A stretch of 64,000 nucleotides of DNA from Diphasiastrum complanatum. Taxonomy: Eukaryota > Streptophyta > Lycopodiopsida > Lycopodiales > Lycopodiaceae. The translations under genes and the position numbers were made by a program. Location: contig CM055103.1 in assembly GCA_029204225.1 (NCBI GenBank), positions 51,799,145-51,863,144 on the forward strand. Direction: 5' to 3'. Every line of letters begins with the position of its first letter. The first letter of the stretch is position 1. Below are positions 1-10,773 of this stretch, one piece after another. Below the pieces are notes generated by a model that was given only the letters and a program-made list of their open reading frames with translations, had not been told where the DNA came from and ran no database searches.

Positions 1-815
1 TGGATCTGAGATGGGCATATAGTGAAATTTGATGGGAGTAGGAGCATAAGCCATTCTAGGTGCACAGGATGGGTGTGATGCAGGTACTACCATGATCTGT
101 TGCTGCGTGATTCGGTGGCAAACAAATAAAAGCATTCAGGTTACATAATGGGGGAGAATACATCTCCACCAAATTCAAGGAGTATTGTCTTAACAATGAC
201 ATTGAGCAACAATACATTATCTCCTATTCGCCTCAGTCAAATGGTTTTGCTGAGAGAAAGAATAGAACCTTAGCTGAATCGACAAAGTGCATGTTATCAC
301 ATGCGACACTTCTGAAGTCCTTCTGGGCTGAAGCTGTTTCAACAACAGCCTATATTCAGAACAGATGCCTACTAAAGGTCTCTCAGACAAAACACCATTC
401 GAAGTTTGGATAGGTACCAAACCTTCTTTATCAAACTTACAAGTTTTTGGATATAGTACTACTTTTAAGTAAGATACTCCATGATCTCAAGAAGAAGCTT
501 GACTTCCAGAGTATCAAATGTGTTTTTATCAGCTACACTACTTCAGATCAAGCCTACAAGTTGTTCGATCCATCGAGTCAAAGATATTCACTAGCCGAGA
601 TGTCATCTTCATTGAAGATCAGTTTCAAGATCTCAAAGGAAAGGACAGTCCCTATGTAGCCGACCTGTCAGATTCTCTTGACACATTGAACTTTCAAGTT
701 CCGCAGTCGACTATTCCCATTGAAGGTCAAAGCTCTTCTACTTTTGACGAACAACAAATCAATGGCGAATCAGAAGATGAGGGTACTTCCTTAAGTATGA
801 AGGTTTTGCCCATTT
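1..815 (+). mobile_element. Ty1/copia fragment (family A): integrase end and integrase-RT linker
   Basis: A degraded piece of copia pol. From about 145 the plus strand reads the end of an integrase core (NGGEY, then Q-S-N-G-x-A-E-R-K-N-R) followed by the linker toward reverse transcriptase; the frame shifts near 370 and again near 460. The same protein stretch occurs in the minus element at 14.7-15.4 kb and the plus element at 31.9-32.8 kb, so all three belong to one family. Protease, RT and LTRs are absent. It is truncated on the left by the window edge and stops near 805 inside the linker. Non-functional. Confidence 0.85.
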
Positions 816-1108
816 AGGACCCGTGGCCCATTATCCTAGTGTGATATTTGATACTTGTAGTGCCCAATTTTCTGGTGATGGTATTTCTCATTCGGCTGTT
901 AATTGACGTTTTTGGTCCGAAAAGATCGGTTGGAGAAGAATGTTGGTCTTTGTCAAAAATTCTTGAAATTTTCCAAATGTCATGGTGCTCGAAAATAATG
1001 GCCAGTGTCTGATTTCCACATAGGCTGGATGAAAGGAGAACCTGAAAAAAAATCTCAAACATCATATTATATTAATATAATATTCGGCTACCTTGGCAAT
1101 GCACCAAA
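816..1108. other. Unassigned sequence
   Basis: About 290 bases between the copia fragment and the DUF7869-like fragment. There is no convincing reading frame and no repeat shared with the rest of the window. A short AT-rich palindromic run (attatattaatataat) lies near 1,065-1,082. Confidence 0.4.
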
Positions 1109-1758
1109 GCGACAAACCTCCAAAGCATTTAAAAAATACGAAAATGAATTTTTGTCCTGCCTCACTGTTGCACACAAATAGTAATTTCTCTCATCCTTAC
1201 TTCATAAAAAGAAGCTTGATCTTAATTCTTCAATTTCTCTGATACTCAGCTTTTGCAAACAACATGATGAGTAGCAAATAATATTTTGTACCTTTCGAAT
1301 CTCAGATTTGTAATCAGCTGTTTTTAACGATTCGTTAAATCAGATGAGGATCTCAAGTCTCTCTTGTATTTTTCCTTTTGTTTGGAGTCTGATCTATAAA
1401 TTGAACCTATGACACTATTAGGTGCTTGAACTAGTTGAGAAGGTATTGGAATTTCATGAGTCAAAATTCTGGCTCCAACCTCAAGATGTTCTGGACCCTT
1501 AGAAGGCTCTAAATTTTCAACGAATATAGCACTTTTAGATTTAACACGACGAACATTACTTTGAGAAGGTCTCCTATGAACATGAGAAAAGCTTGAACGT
1601 TACGGATCAACAGACTTACGCGGATCTGTTAATTTACTAGAATCAGTAATTGAGTTTTTGAATCTTTTGACTCATCACTCAATGATTCAACTTGTTCAAA
1701 TGAACAATGTTCTAATGGTGTCGAGCCTATATCTGAAGAGGAGCACGAGGTCGAAAGA
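1109..1758 (-). pseudogene. DUF7869-like element protein, N-terminal fragment (copy I)
   Basis: The reverse strand matches the copy at 57.69-58.33 kb over its Ser/Thr-rich, low-complexity N-terminal part and into the stretch reading Y-Y-L-C-A-T-V-R. It breaks at 1,109, just before the CRKAY motif seen in the other copy. It also breaks at 1,758, where it is joined directly to the intron of the ParB-like gene, so the intergenic region with its palindromes has been lost here. A TAA after the Asp-Pro pair is shared with the 57-kb copy. It reads away from the neighbouring ParB-like gene, as in the other pairs. Non-functional fragment; function unknown. Confidence 0.7.
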
Positions 1759-3507
1759 GTTATTCATACTTGTCTACATTTGTTTCATGCTTAGAACAGT
1801 TGTTACTAAATTTAAAATTCTTTAAACTTTTAGATAAAAGCCTTTACTCATTATATTTTGAACATGATTTTTGTTTCTGTCCAGAGCATGAAGCAATGCC
1901 TAAAAATGGTTCTAGCTACTATTGCTGAGAGGAAAGATCCAATCTATTCATTACGAAGTTCAAAAGGTGTATCTATTGGACCTCGCAAGCCCACTTCTAC
2001 CACTGCTCAGGTCACAAAGCCGGCATCTGAAAATGTTGAGGATGAAATTGTAGTTGTTCATCCCAAAAGAAAGATATCTCAAAATATTTCTGAGTCTTCT
2101 CCCACTAGACCTAAGTCACGCCCAAAGACCATGGCTACACATCGCCATAAGTCCATCCCGTCTACTGAGAGCAAAAAGCCGCCACTGAACCATCTATGTC
2201 ACTACCTTGTACATCCATCCGCCCTTTACAAGACAGCTCTGAGCTTGCCAAATTAAGAGAAGATATTCATAAAACAAAAAAAACAAAAGAAACAACTTTA
2301 ATTTTAGACATAAATCAGTGTGATAGGCCACCTGTAGACCCAATAACAGGTGACAGGCCAATGGAAGTTAGAGAACCGAATGAAACACGTGCATAATTTA
2401 AAAATAAAATTTAAAGATCATGCACAGGCCATAGTTACTCCTTTTGTTGTTTTAGTTGATCCCAACGAATGCAGCGATGTTGCAAATTTTGATTTTTCTT
2501 TATTAGATTCATATCATTTTTTTGTTCTTGGGGGCATTCACAGTTTACAAGCCCGGAAACAACTATTTCAAGAGTATCCCCATACTCCAAGCTTTCGAAC
2601 TATGAGTGCCATTGCATTTGTTGGCCTGACAGTGGAAGGAGCGAAATTATTGGCTTGGGACCACAATATTGATCAAGACTACCGGATGAAGATGACCGTG
2701 ATACAAAGAATTCAATTTTTTCACAAAGAATACATGAGAGTCTCCAAAGAAGGAGATGTGAATCAACTTGAGCTGAAAGCACTCTGTGCTCAAGAGACAG
2801 GCCTGTCTTTTGATTTGAAAAAATCCTACGCAAAGCCTTACAAAATACGATAATTTTTTTCAGCTTGCTTTTCGCAATGGCCAGGTTATTTGTTTTGCTA
2901 TGCTCATTATGGAATGCTTTGGTCATAATATATGTTGTAATCCTTTTAAATTGTTTTTATTAGGCTAAAATTTTGAGCTCAATTTAATATTCTCTAAATT
3001 CCTTATCAAATAATTTTTTCTTTTTATTTCAGGTGTGGGCCCTTGTTGATAAAATTTTTGATAAATGGAAAACTTTTCAAATAAAAGGCCAACTTGCTCA
3101 GGGTGCCTCAAAGTCAAAAAAAAAAAAGTTGTGAGCACTCAAACTCTGAAGCCAATCCTCACAAAGTGAAGAACATGCAAGGGATTAGCTCTTCAGAGCT
3201 AATAATAACTGTTCTTTCTAGAGTTGCCGCTGATTTATTTTCATGTTACCTTTTGTAATAAAGTGATTTTCATAATTTGGTTGGATTTTGAACAATTATC
3301 TTTTTTTAAATGCAGGCACAAATTATTTATGAAAGTTTAAGAAGCCCTTGTGACAGGGGTTAAATTGTCAAGATTTTGATGAGTCCCAGAGGCTTTATCC
3401 TCTGAGCAGCCGAAATAAATCCTTGAGTCCATTTTTGATTTTGTTTAGAGATGTGGTATTTAGTTCACTCATGCTTAGCATAGGTGCTTATTAATTGCTT
3501 CTTTTTC
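1759..3507 (+). pseudogene. ParB-like element protein, copy I (5' truncated, frameshifted)
   Basis: It starts inside an intron; the acceptor ag is at 1,883-1,884 and the coding part begins S-M-K-Q-C-L. A Ser/Pro/Lys-rich linker follows, then a folded domain at about 2,395-2,850 with FFVLGGIHSLQARKQL and, 40 residues on, a WDHNIDQDYR stretch. In ParB/sulfiredoxin-fold proteins a GxHRxxA motif and a later E/D-N-xxR segment occupy similar places; the match is my inference. An intron 2,885-3,032 (gt-ag) precedes the exon starting VWALVDKIFDKW, and a short last exon lies beyond about 3,316. Two small deletions (near 2,172 and 2,390) shift the frame. A palindromic site lies at 3,468-3,484, after the gene. 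Confidence 0.6.
3468..3484. promoter_or_regulatory. Palindromic site downstream of the ParB-like gene
   Basis: The 17-mer CTCATGCTTAGCATAGG has the ATGCT-N-AGCAT core of the sites that form the large array at 56.4-56.8 kb. It lies about 100 bases past the end of the last exon. It may be a subterminal site of the element. Confidence 0.5.
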
Positions 3508-3880
3508 GACATTCACTCTTTCAATGCCCCTTCTTACTGCAATGGAAGCACCTGTCTTTCTTTTTGGTCTTGCTAGAAGATCCCTCATCCTCCTGAGTCT
3601 TGGCAAATTGTTGTTTAGACTTCTTCTTGCCCTTGCCTTTGCATTGTTTTTGGCGTGTCGCAAGTGCCTGATCATCAATATTTTGACGTCTAACTTTCAC
3701 CATTTCTCGTCGTTGCTCTTCTTGCATCAAGATTCCTTTGAGCTCGTCGAAGGTTGGCAATCTTTCTCTTGATGCTATTCCATCCACAAACATTTGATAG
3801 GGTTCTGCAATGCCGCACAATGCATTGTGCACCAGCTTCACATCACGTATGCACTCACCAATAGAATGCAGTTCATCCCT
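3508..3880 (-). pseudogene. Copia gag 3' fragment (family D), duplicated copy
   Basis: The reverse strand reads the end of a gag protein: a DELHSIGE helix, a Lys/Gln-rich linker and a zinc-knuckle start CFHCSKKGH. It is a copy of the 3' part of the gag at 4,784-5,542, cut off at 3,880 by the tandem duplication joint. At 3,508 the gag sequence ends and continues into the flank of the ParB-like gene. Confidence 0.8.
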
Positions 3881-4770
3881 CATTTGTTGGCCTGACAGTG
3901 GAAGGAGCGAAATTATTGGCTTGGGACCACAATATTGATCAAGACTACCGGATGAAGATGACCGTGATACAAAGAATTCAATTTTTTCACAAAGAATACA
4001 TGAGAGTCTCCAAAGAAGGAGATGTGAATCAACTTGAGCTGAAAGCACTCTGTGCTCAAGAGACAGGCCTGTCTTTTGATTTGAAAAATCCTACGCAAAG
4101 CCTTACAAAATACGATAATTTTTTTCAGCTTGCTTTTCGCAATGGCCAGGTTATTTGTTTTGCTATGCTCATTATGGAATGCTTTGGTCATAATATATGC
4201 TGTAATCCTTTTAAATTGTTTTTATTAGGCTAAAATTTTGAGCTCAATTTAATATTCTCTAAGTTCCTTATCAAATAATTTTTTCTTTTTATTTCAGGTG
4301 TGGGCCCTTGTTGATAAAATTTTTGATAAATGGAAAACTTTTCAAATAAAAGGCCAACTTGCTCAGGGTGCCTCAAAGTCAAAAAAAAAAAGTTGTGAGC
4401 ACTCAAACTCTGAAGCCAATCCTCACAAAGTGAAGAACATGCAAGGGATTAGCTCTTCAGAGCTAATAATAACTGTTCTTTCTAGAGTTGCCGCTGATTT
4501 ATTTTCATGTTACCTTTTGTAATAAAGTGATTTTCATAATTTGGTTGGATTTTGAACAATTATCTTTTTTTAAATGCAGGCACAAATTATTTATGAAAGT
4601 TTAAGAAGCCCTTGTGACAGGGTTAAATTGTCAAGATTTTGATGAGTCCCAGAGGCTTTATCCTCTGAGCAGCCGAAATAAATCCTTGAGTCCATTTTTG
4701 ATTTTGTTTAGAGATGTGGTATTTAGTTCACTCATGCTTAGCATAGGTGCTTATTAATTGCTTCTTTTTC
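3881..4770 (+). pseudogene. ParB-like element protein, 3' fragment (second tandem copy)
   Basis: Duplicate of the C-terminal half of the gene in copy I. It begins within the EGAKLLAWDHN segment and keeps the gt-ag intron, the exon starting VWALVDKIFDKW with a Lys-rich stretch, and a last exon from 4,580 that reads AQIIYESLRSPCDRVKLSRF before a stop. Here the last exon is in frame, whereas copy I has one extra G. A second copy of the downstream palindrome is at 4,731-4,747. With no 5' end or promoter it is a fragment. Confidence 0.6.
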
Positions 4771-6430
4771 GACATTCACTCTTTCAATGCCCCTTCTTAC
4801 TGCAATGGAAGCACCTGTCTTTCTTTTTGGTCTTGCTAGAAGATCCCTCATCCTCCTGAGTCTTGGCAAATTGTTGTTTAGACTTCTTCTTGCCCTTGCC
4901 TTTGCATTGTTTTTGGCGTGTCGCAAGTGCCTGATCATCAATATTTTGACGTCTAACTTTCACCATTTCTCGTCGTTGCTCTTCTTGCATCAAGATTCCT
5001 TTGAGCTCGTCGAAGGTTGGCAATCTTTCTCTTGATGCTATTCCATCCACAAACATTTGATAGGGTTCTGCAATGCCGCACAATGCATTGTGCACCAGCT
5101 TCACATCACGTATGCACTCACCAATAGAATGCAGTTCATCCCTCATTGTCTTAATTCTGGTCATATAAGTCTGAATGTGCACTCTTCGCTCCATGCAGGC
5201 ACTATTCAATTTTGACTTTAGAAACATGATTGTAGAAGGATTTGACGTCTCGAACTGCTCCTTTAGCACATCCCATGTCTGTTTGGGTGTAACAACATCA
5301 CAAATGTGGGTAATAATGTGATCCTTCACTGACAAGTTAATGAAGGTCAAAGCCTTCCTCACCTTCTTGTCGAACACTTTGATGTCCGCTTCATTTGGTG
5401 GCCGCCTCTCATCACTTGTGACAACGCCCCACACGTCTTTTTCCATCAGTATGTTTTTCATTTTGAATCTCCACACTGCATAGTTGAAAATCTTGTCCAA
5501 TTTGCTACTTTCACTCAAAATGGATTCTCCCATATTTGTCATCGCAAAACTACTTGAAACTTATGCCGTTGGCTAAAAGCAGTATGTCGAGGTCAACTAT
5601 GATGTCTAGAGTCGAAAATAATGACCTGCACTTTTTCCCTTACCAGGCCACTTGCCGCTTTTCCACCAAATTGAAAGCCAAATCGGCGTCACCTTCCAAA
5701 ATGCACTTTGTCGTCAACTCCCAACTACATGCCCAATGGAATGGTGAAATCACTTTTGGCACACTTCGAACATTTTCTTCGCTATAATCACTCTATTTTG
5801 TTGTACCATACTTACAGGTACAATCCGGGTGCCCTTCGTTTGGAGTCTATAGCCCTTCGTTTGGCTCAAAACGGATAAAGGAGGCAAAATTAAGGGCTTA
5901 TTCACTTTTTGAACCAATTCTTCAGTTTGAAGGGACTTCAACCTTCAGTGACTTTGGACCCAACTCAACTTTGACAGTGAAGATTTCTATTAAAATTGAA
6001 TGGCTAAATGCCCTTCAGCCCCTTCTAATGAAGTTTTCCATGGAAGGAAGGAGATCCAATGATCTCTTCACATCCCACAGTCCCTGTTGCTTGCTGGAGG
6101 TTTGATCTTTCCGCTGATCAGGATGGACTCACATCCGACGACTACCAATCAAATCGCACACTAAGTCAAAATCCTGTAGCCACTGGCTCACCTCAGAACG
6201 CTACAAGTTCACTCGCGATGGTCGCGTGCGAGCCTCCCGTGGCTCCTCCTTCTCTTCTCTCAAAACTTTGGGTATGGCTACCCTCTGAGATCTGATCCAG
6301 CTCCCTAGCGCTTCTATGGCCAGTGCGGCCAGCTCGATTGAACTGATCAAGGCGCCCTCCTTCCTGTTTTTATAGCAACAAAAACAGTTGAATACAGAGA
6401 GAAATCCAAGTTTTTGAGCTTCCAAACCCT
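4771..6430 (-). mobile_element. Ty1/copia fragment (family D): gag and 5' leader
   Basis: An open gag frame of 252 codons (5,542 to 4,784) contains an N-terminal UBN2-type gag region (MKNILMEKDVWG, then a W-D-V-L-K motif), a basic linker, and a zinc knuckle CFHCSKKGH that ends before its last cysteine. The 890 bases upstream of the ATG match the leader of the larger family D element at 61.5-62.3 kb, including a block of direct homology near 5,590-5,680. No protease or later pol genes and no LTR are present; the 3' end is lost at the ParB-like boundary. The gag frame is the best preserved retroelement frame in the window. Confidence 0.85.
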
Positions 6431-6799
6431 AGGCCAAGGTTTTTCTCAAAAAACTGATATTGGCTTCTTATTCACAGTTCTTTGACAAGCCAATCCTCTT
6501 GCTTTTAGGTTGCCCTACTGATGGGAGTGTGATGCTTCAAACCGTTCTCAAAACGGTGTCTGTTTGAATGCACACTGTTAGTCGATTTTTTGACATGATA
6601 AATCGGGCTAAACTAGAGAAGAAATGACATGTTATCTCATCAAATATGCTACTTACTTAGTGTGACCAGCAAAAATTTTGGCCCGTATAGCCATAGCCGA
6701 AGGGGTCCCAGTCCACCCAAAATGGACTACCGAGAGGCTTGATAAGTAAGTCAGCCTTAGAAATGGCTGTGTAATTTCTGTTTTGATCGATGATCACAA
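6431..6799. other. Unassigned sequence
   Basis: About 370 bases without a supported gene, between the copia leader and the DUF7869-like fragment. It includes a short inverted motif (aaaccgttctcaaaacggt) near 6,539-6,557. I recognise nothing else. Confidence 0.4.
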
Positions 6800-8461
6800 A
6801 GCAGTTCACACAATCAGAAACTCACGGCTTCAACGAATGCATGCACGACTTCAGAAAGACCCAACATTACAGGGATCTTTACAAGGTCGAATTGTTTCTC
6901 CAGAGCTTAAAATGGAACTGCTTAGCTAAAGCATTTCATAGATGTGCACGGAGAAAAATTGCCTAATTTCTTATATTTTCACTTGCCAGATAATTTTACA
7001 AAATTAGAAATATTTTTGATGTACAAAGAGTTTGCAAAAACAAAAAATGTTCCCTATTTGAGTTACTCATATTTTCATAGAATTTGGAGAAGAGATTTTG
7101 GACTGGTACAGATTCCCAAAAAATCACGAATGATAGTATGCTCCACTTGCGAGTTGTTAAAGTTTGCAAAACAACTTGCAAAGACCAATGACAAGAAAGG
7201 TAAATATAAATCAAATTTGTCATTCATTTTAATACTTTCTATTTTGAAAAAATTTATGTTGTAGTCTTTTTTAACACCATTATGTTGTAGTCTTTTTCTA
7301 CACCATTATGGTATGATCTTTATTCTATTAAATAAGTGAATCATTGTATTTTCAGTGGATGCTACAAAAACTCTTCAATTGCAAAGAGATCAACAAACAG
7401 TTGAAAGACAAAAGTTGGCCAAGCATCGAAAGAAATGTTTGGAATGTCCACAAAAATATCTGGGCCTTGTTATTGATGGCATGGATCAACAGAAGACAAT
7501 GTTGTCTAATTTTGTCAGAGTGCCCAAAAATTTGAACGAGGCAGATTTTATTTAGGTTCATCTCGTTGGAGCACTTGTGTTTAATGGCACTTTGGAATCC
7601 AACGTCTTTTTTAATTATCCCAATGTTCAAAATGAATCAAATTTGACGATCACCATTGTACATAAGATAATTTGCAAATTTGGTGAAAATCTCCCAAAAA
7701 TACTTTTTTTGCAGCTTGACAACACTGTTAGGGAAAATAAAAATCAAACTGTTTTGGCATACTTGTCTATGCTAGTGGAGAATTTTGTTTTCAAAAAAGT
7801 AACAATAGGTTTTTTGTTGGTAGGACATACCCACGATCAAATTGATCAAATGTTTAGTTGCTTTTCTAAGAGGTTGAGACGCAAGAAAGCATTTTCATTA
7901 CCAGTGCTTCAAAGCATTGTTGAGGAATCATATGTGCCAAAGCCAAACGTGTCATTAATCAAAAACACATATGATTTTCATGATTATGTTAAGGCGTCCA
8001 ACGAAATAGAGTGATGCATAGCTAATATTAATGATATTAGCTTTCAGCACCAGTTTAAAATCAAATATAACGAATCATGCATTATATTATTATGGGGCAA
8101 ACTATTTTCAAATTCAGTTTCGTGGCTACCTCTTGAAGGAGTTCGATTTTTGCTTAACATTCCATCGACTCAAATCAAGGTCGATGTGTTGTCTCCCTTG
8201 AAGTACTTGCTAAAAGAACAAAAGGCACAAAGAGAACATCGTGAGATTGATCCATTTGCCTCATTAAATTTTTTGGAATCAAGTATTCAAGCAGCTTATC
8301 ATTTTTTTGATGAGTTTGATCAGCATTGGTGGATGGACTTTTTCGAGGAACAAAAAATCTGTTTGCTCAATCTCGAACATACATTAACAACTGATGAATT
8401 TCATTGGTCTAATAAATTAGGAACATCAACTACGACTGTCGAACCTACCATTCAACAGTGA
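6800..8461 (+). pseudogene. DUF7869-like element protein, central and C-terminal part
   Basis: The most complete catalytic-like region of this family in the window. It enters at a segment shared with 58.34 kb and reads through MHGEKLPNFLYF, a Cys pair (V-C-S-T-C), an intron 7,200-7,355 (gt-ag), then VIDGMDQQKT, LQLDNTVRENKN (about 7,710-7,745) and GHTHDQIDQMFS (about 7,823-7,858). A C-terminal part ends at 8,461. These acidic motifs resemble the spaced Asp/His residues of the uncharacterised family I recall as DUF7869, which looks RNase H/DDE-like; that is inference. A TAG at about 7,553 replaces a CAG present in the 57-kb copy, and a TGA follows at about 8,012. The N-terminus is missing, so it is non-functional. 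Confidence 0.65.
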
Positions 8462-8464
8462 AGG

Positions 8465-8790
8465 TGATGGTGACAAACAACTATGTTAGAGGTCTGAGGC
8501 TTAATGCAAAAGTTCCAACAGACGTATGTGAAGACTGCACTTATGGAAAGCAACACCGAGCTCCTTTTCCAAGATCTGAATCTGCAACCTCTGAAGTTCT
8601 TGAATTGGTACACTCTTAACTTATGTGGTCCCTTGAGTGAAGCTTTTTGTAAAGGTGCGAGATATTTTTTGACATTCATTGAAGACAAAAGATGAAACAT
8701 TTGAATACTTTGTGAAGTTTAAAAAACTAGTGGAAGTATAGACAAAACATGAATTAAAAAACTCAGGACTGCATTCGGACATAGTACTAC
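8465..8790 (+). pseudogene. Copia integrase N-terminal fragment
   Basis: The plus strand reads a GAG-pre-integrase zinc region and the start of an integrase core: VCEDCTYGKQHRAPFP, then LELVHS-x-LCGPLSEA and YFLTFIEDK. This is the usual copia order (C-x2-C-x-x-G-K, then the first catalytic Asp region). The Asp after HS is lost to a stop, and several frameshifts follow. It may derive from an element like the one at the right edge of the window. Confidence 0.75.
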
Positions 8791-8882
8791 ATTGTCTGTT
8801 TGATCTTCGTTCGGCAATAGTATGACTTGAAATATAGTACGTTGACCTTGTGTGAAGAAGATCATCTACAGATTGACTACTC

Positions 8883-9352
8883 ATGGCAACTTTGAACCCA
8901 ATTGATCTGTCAGGCCTAAACGATAAACGACTGGGCTTCATCTGATAGGGCTCAGATCGCTGAGGCCTGTGAAAAGAATGGCTTCTTCCAAGTTATCAAT
9001 CATGGCGTGCTAGTAGAGCTCAATGATAGGCTGCAACAAGTGGGTCACAAGTTTTTTGATCTGACCAAAGACGAAAAGCTTCCATATGCTGGTAAGCCAG
9101 TGATCGGAGCTGAGGGCTATGGAAGCCGTATGGTCCTTGATGAAGCTGAGCCCAAGTTCTGGCATGAATTTGTGGAGCTTCACACTCTTCCATTATCCGG
9201 AAGGCATTACAACTACTGGCCACAGCAGCCAGCTGAATTCAGAGAGACCGTGGAGAAGTACACAGCAGCTTTACTGTAACTAGCTCAGCGGCTGCTGGCT
9301 GTCATCTCTGAGAGTCTTGGGCTCAAAACCACCTACCTGAAGGAGGCTCTGG
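8883..9352 (+). pseudogene. 2-oxoglutarate/Fe(II) dioxygenase (DOXC-like) 5' fragment
   Basis: The ATG at 8,883 starts MATLNPIDLSGLND, the same start and 5' flank as the copy at 50.88 kb. A stop follows (TGA near 8,942), then AQIAEACEKNGFFQVINHG, the N-terminal DIOX_N region of plant 2OG dioxygenases, and an alpha-helical part to LGLKTTYLKEALG. An in-frame TAA sits at 9,277. The catalytic HxD, second His and RxS parts are absent; after 9,352 the sequence changes to unrelated DNA. From 9,108 it is the first unit of the tandem array. Non-functional. Confidence 0.85.
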
Positions 9353-9984
9353 GTATCTCCCACTTGACCAATACATCATAAAACAATCACTTATGGTGTA
9401 ATATGAGTTGTAAAATAGATCTCTACTAAACTATGGCCAACTGACCACCTGATTTCTGGAGGTCTACAAAGTTCAAAATATGTTCGGATCTTGTTGACTA
9501 TGCAGCACGTTGATGACGAGTCTTTCAAAACTGGTTAACTCCCAGCTCTGAAAGGATTCTCACCACACTCATGTGCATATGCACACAGCCCGATGGAAAG
9601 CGCACGTCCAGATAGCCAGATGGAATGTGAGGGGCTTTAGAGTGATCCTTATTTTGCCAATTGATGGCTGCTCCTGCCTTTGTCAACATCCTCACATAGT
9701 ACTCTGCTTGTATGGAGATGATTACCACCCTCAAATCTTAACGACACACTGTCAAAAGCAAAGTAATCGCGCAGGACGATGCTAGCTTCCCAATCTTCTT
9801 AATTCCCTTGTCTCTGCTTTGTAGCCATCCTTACCTATTCCTCTGTCGCCCAACCATGGCTGCAAGAAATGGCTTCCTTCTTCTACGCTGCAGTTGCCAA
9901 CCCTCTTAAATGCATCCCTGCATCTGCCCATAATGGGCAACATCCAGCACTGCTTCCTTTTTCTCTGGGACAAAAATGCACTGA

Positions 9985-10528
9985 TAACTGAATAAAGTGC
10001 ACTGAAACACCATTGAACATTGATAAAAACATTCTTTACAACAACAGTACATTCATCTATGGGTGTTGAATCCTGCACAGAAGCTTCAATATCGATTTTA
10101 GTTACAACTGGTTCACCAGTTTCTTTCACCACAATCAATGTCTCCTCAGTCTTTTCCTTTGCCCTCTCCATGGCTTATTCTTTGCTGTCCTGCTCCTTGG
10201 ACTTAGCTGGAGTTACCAATTCAGAAGCCTTTGCAAGCTCTCCACCTTTCATAGCCTCTTCCACCTTTGGAGGTGCAAAAGAGTTGACCTTGATTCCATC
10301 ATTGATCTTCCGCTTATATTCCTGCAACTCCGTTTTCTCTGCCTTGTTCTTCGATTTTTTTGAATCTGATGCAAAATATCCCTCCTTGAAGAAAGGCAAG
10401 CCACAGTTTGTATCTACCACATCACAAACATTGGAATCCACCACCACAACTGAATGTAACTTATCTATGGTTAGCCTTGACTTAGCCAAGGCCTTTTGTG
10501 GTGGTACTTCAAGACAATGTAACACATG
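9985..10528 (-). pseudogene. Hsp110-derived fragment in array unit 1
   Basis: Reverse-strand copy of the 3' part of the Hsp110 pseudogene at 36,223-36,766. It reads LHCLEVPPQKALAKSRLTID, then a Lys/Glu-rich region (KSKNKAEKTELQEYKRKIND), and after a stop a second frame beginning MERAKEKTEETLIVV. The end at 10,528 abuts the dioxygenase piece of the next unit. It is a fragment without an N-terminal ATPase domain. Confidence 0.8.
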
Positions 10529-10773
10529 AGCTGAGGGCTATGGAAGCCATATGGCCCTTGATGACGCTGAGCCCAAGTTCTGGCGTGAATTTGTGGAGCT
10601 TCACACTCTTCCATTATCCGAAAGGCATTACAACTACTGGCCACAGCAGCCAGCTGAATTCAGAGAGACCGTGGAGAAGTACACAGCAGCTTTACTGGAA
10701 CTTGCTCAGCGGCTGCTGGCTGTCATCTCTGAGAGTCTTGGGCTCAAAACCACCTACCTGAAGGAGGCTCTGG
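10529..10773 (+). pseudogene. 2OG-dioxygenase fragment in array unit 2
   Basis: An 81-codon open piece of the dioxygenase helical region (AEPKFWREFVELHTLPLS through LGLKTTYLKEALG). It lacks the start, the iron-binding HxD and the C-terminal part. Unlike unit 1 it has no TAA in the TAALLELAQ stretch. Confidence 0.8.

Larger units (their letters stand above)
2615..5143. repeat. Direct tandem duplication, period about 1,266 bp
   Basis: Bases 2,615-3,880 are repeated at 3,881-5,143 with only a few single-base differences and small indels. The unit runs from the middle of the ParB-like gene through its last exon and palindromic site into the 3' end of a copia gag on the other strand. The junction has a 4-base cat(t) overlap. 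Because unit 2 joins smoothly to the rest of gag at 5,144, the original order was ParB-like gene then inverted gag, and a segment across that boundary was duplicated. High identity implies a recent event or an assembly artefact. Confidence 0.9.

Noticed and set aside
10020-10529. 169-codon plus-strand frame rich in Ser/Thr/Phe (also at 11,441-11,950 and on the minus strand at 36,224-36,733)
   Set aside because: It is antisense to the Hsp110-derived sequence, whose minus-strand reading in the array (plus strand at 36 kb) matches a known protein. The long frame is a by-product of codon bias.
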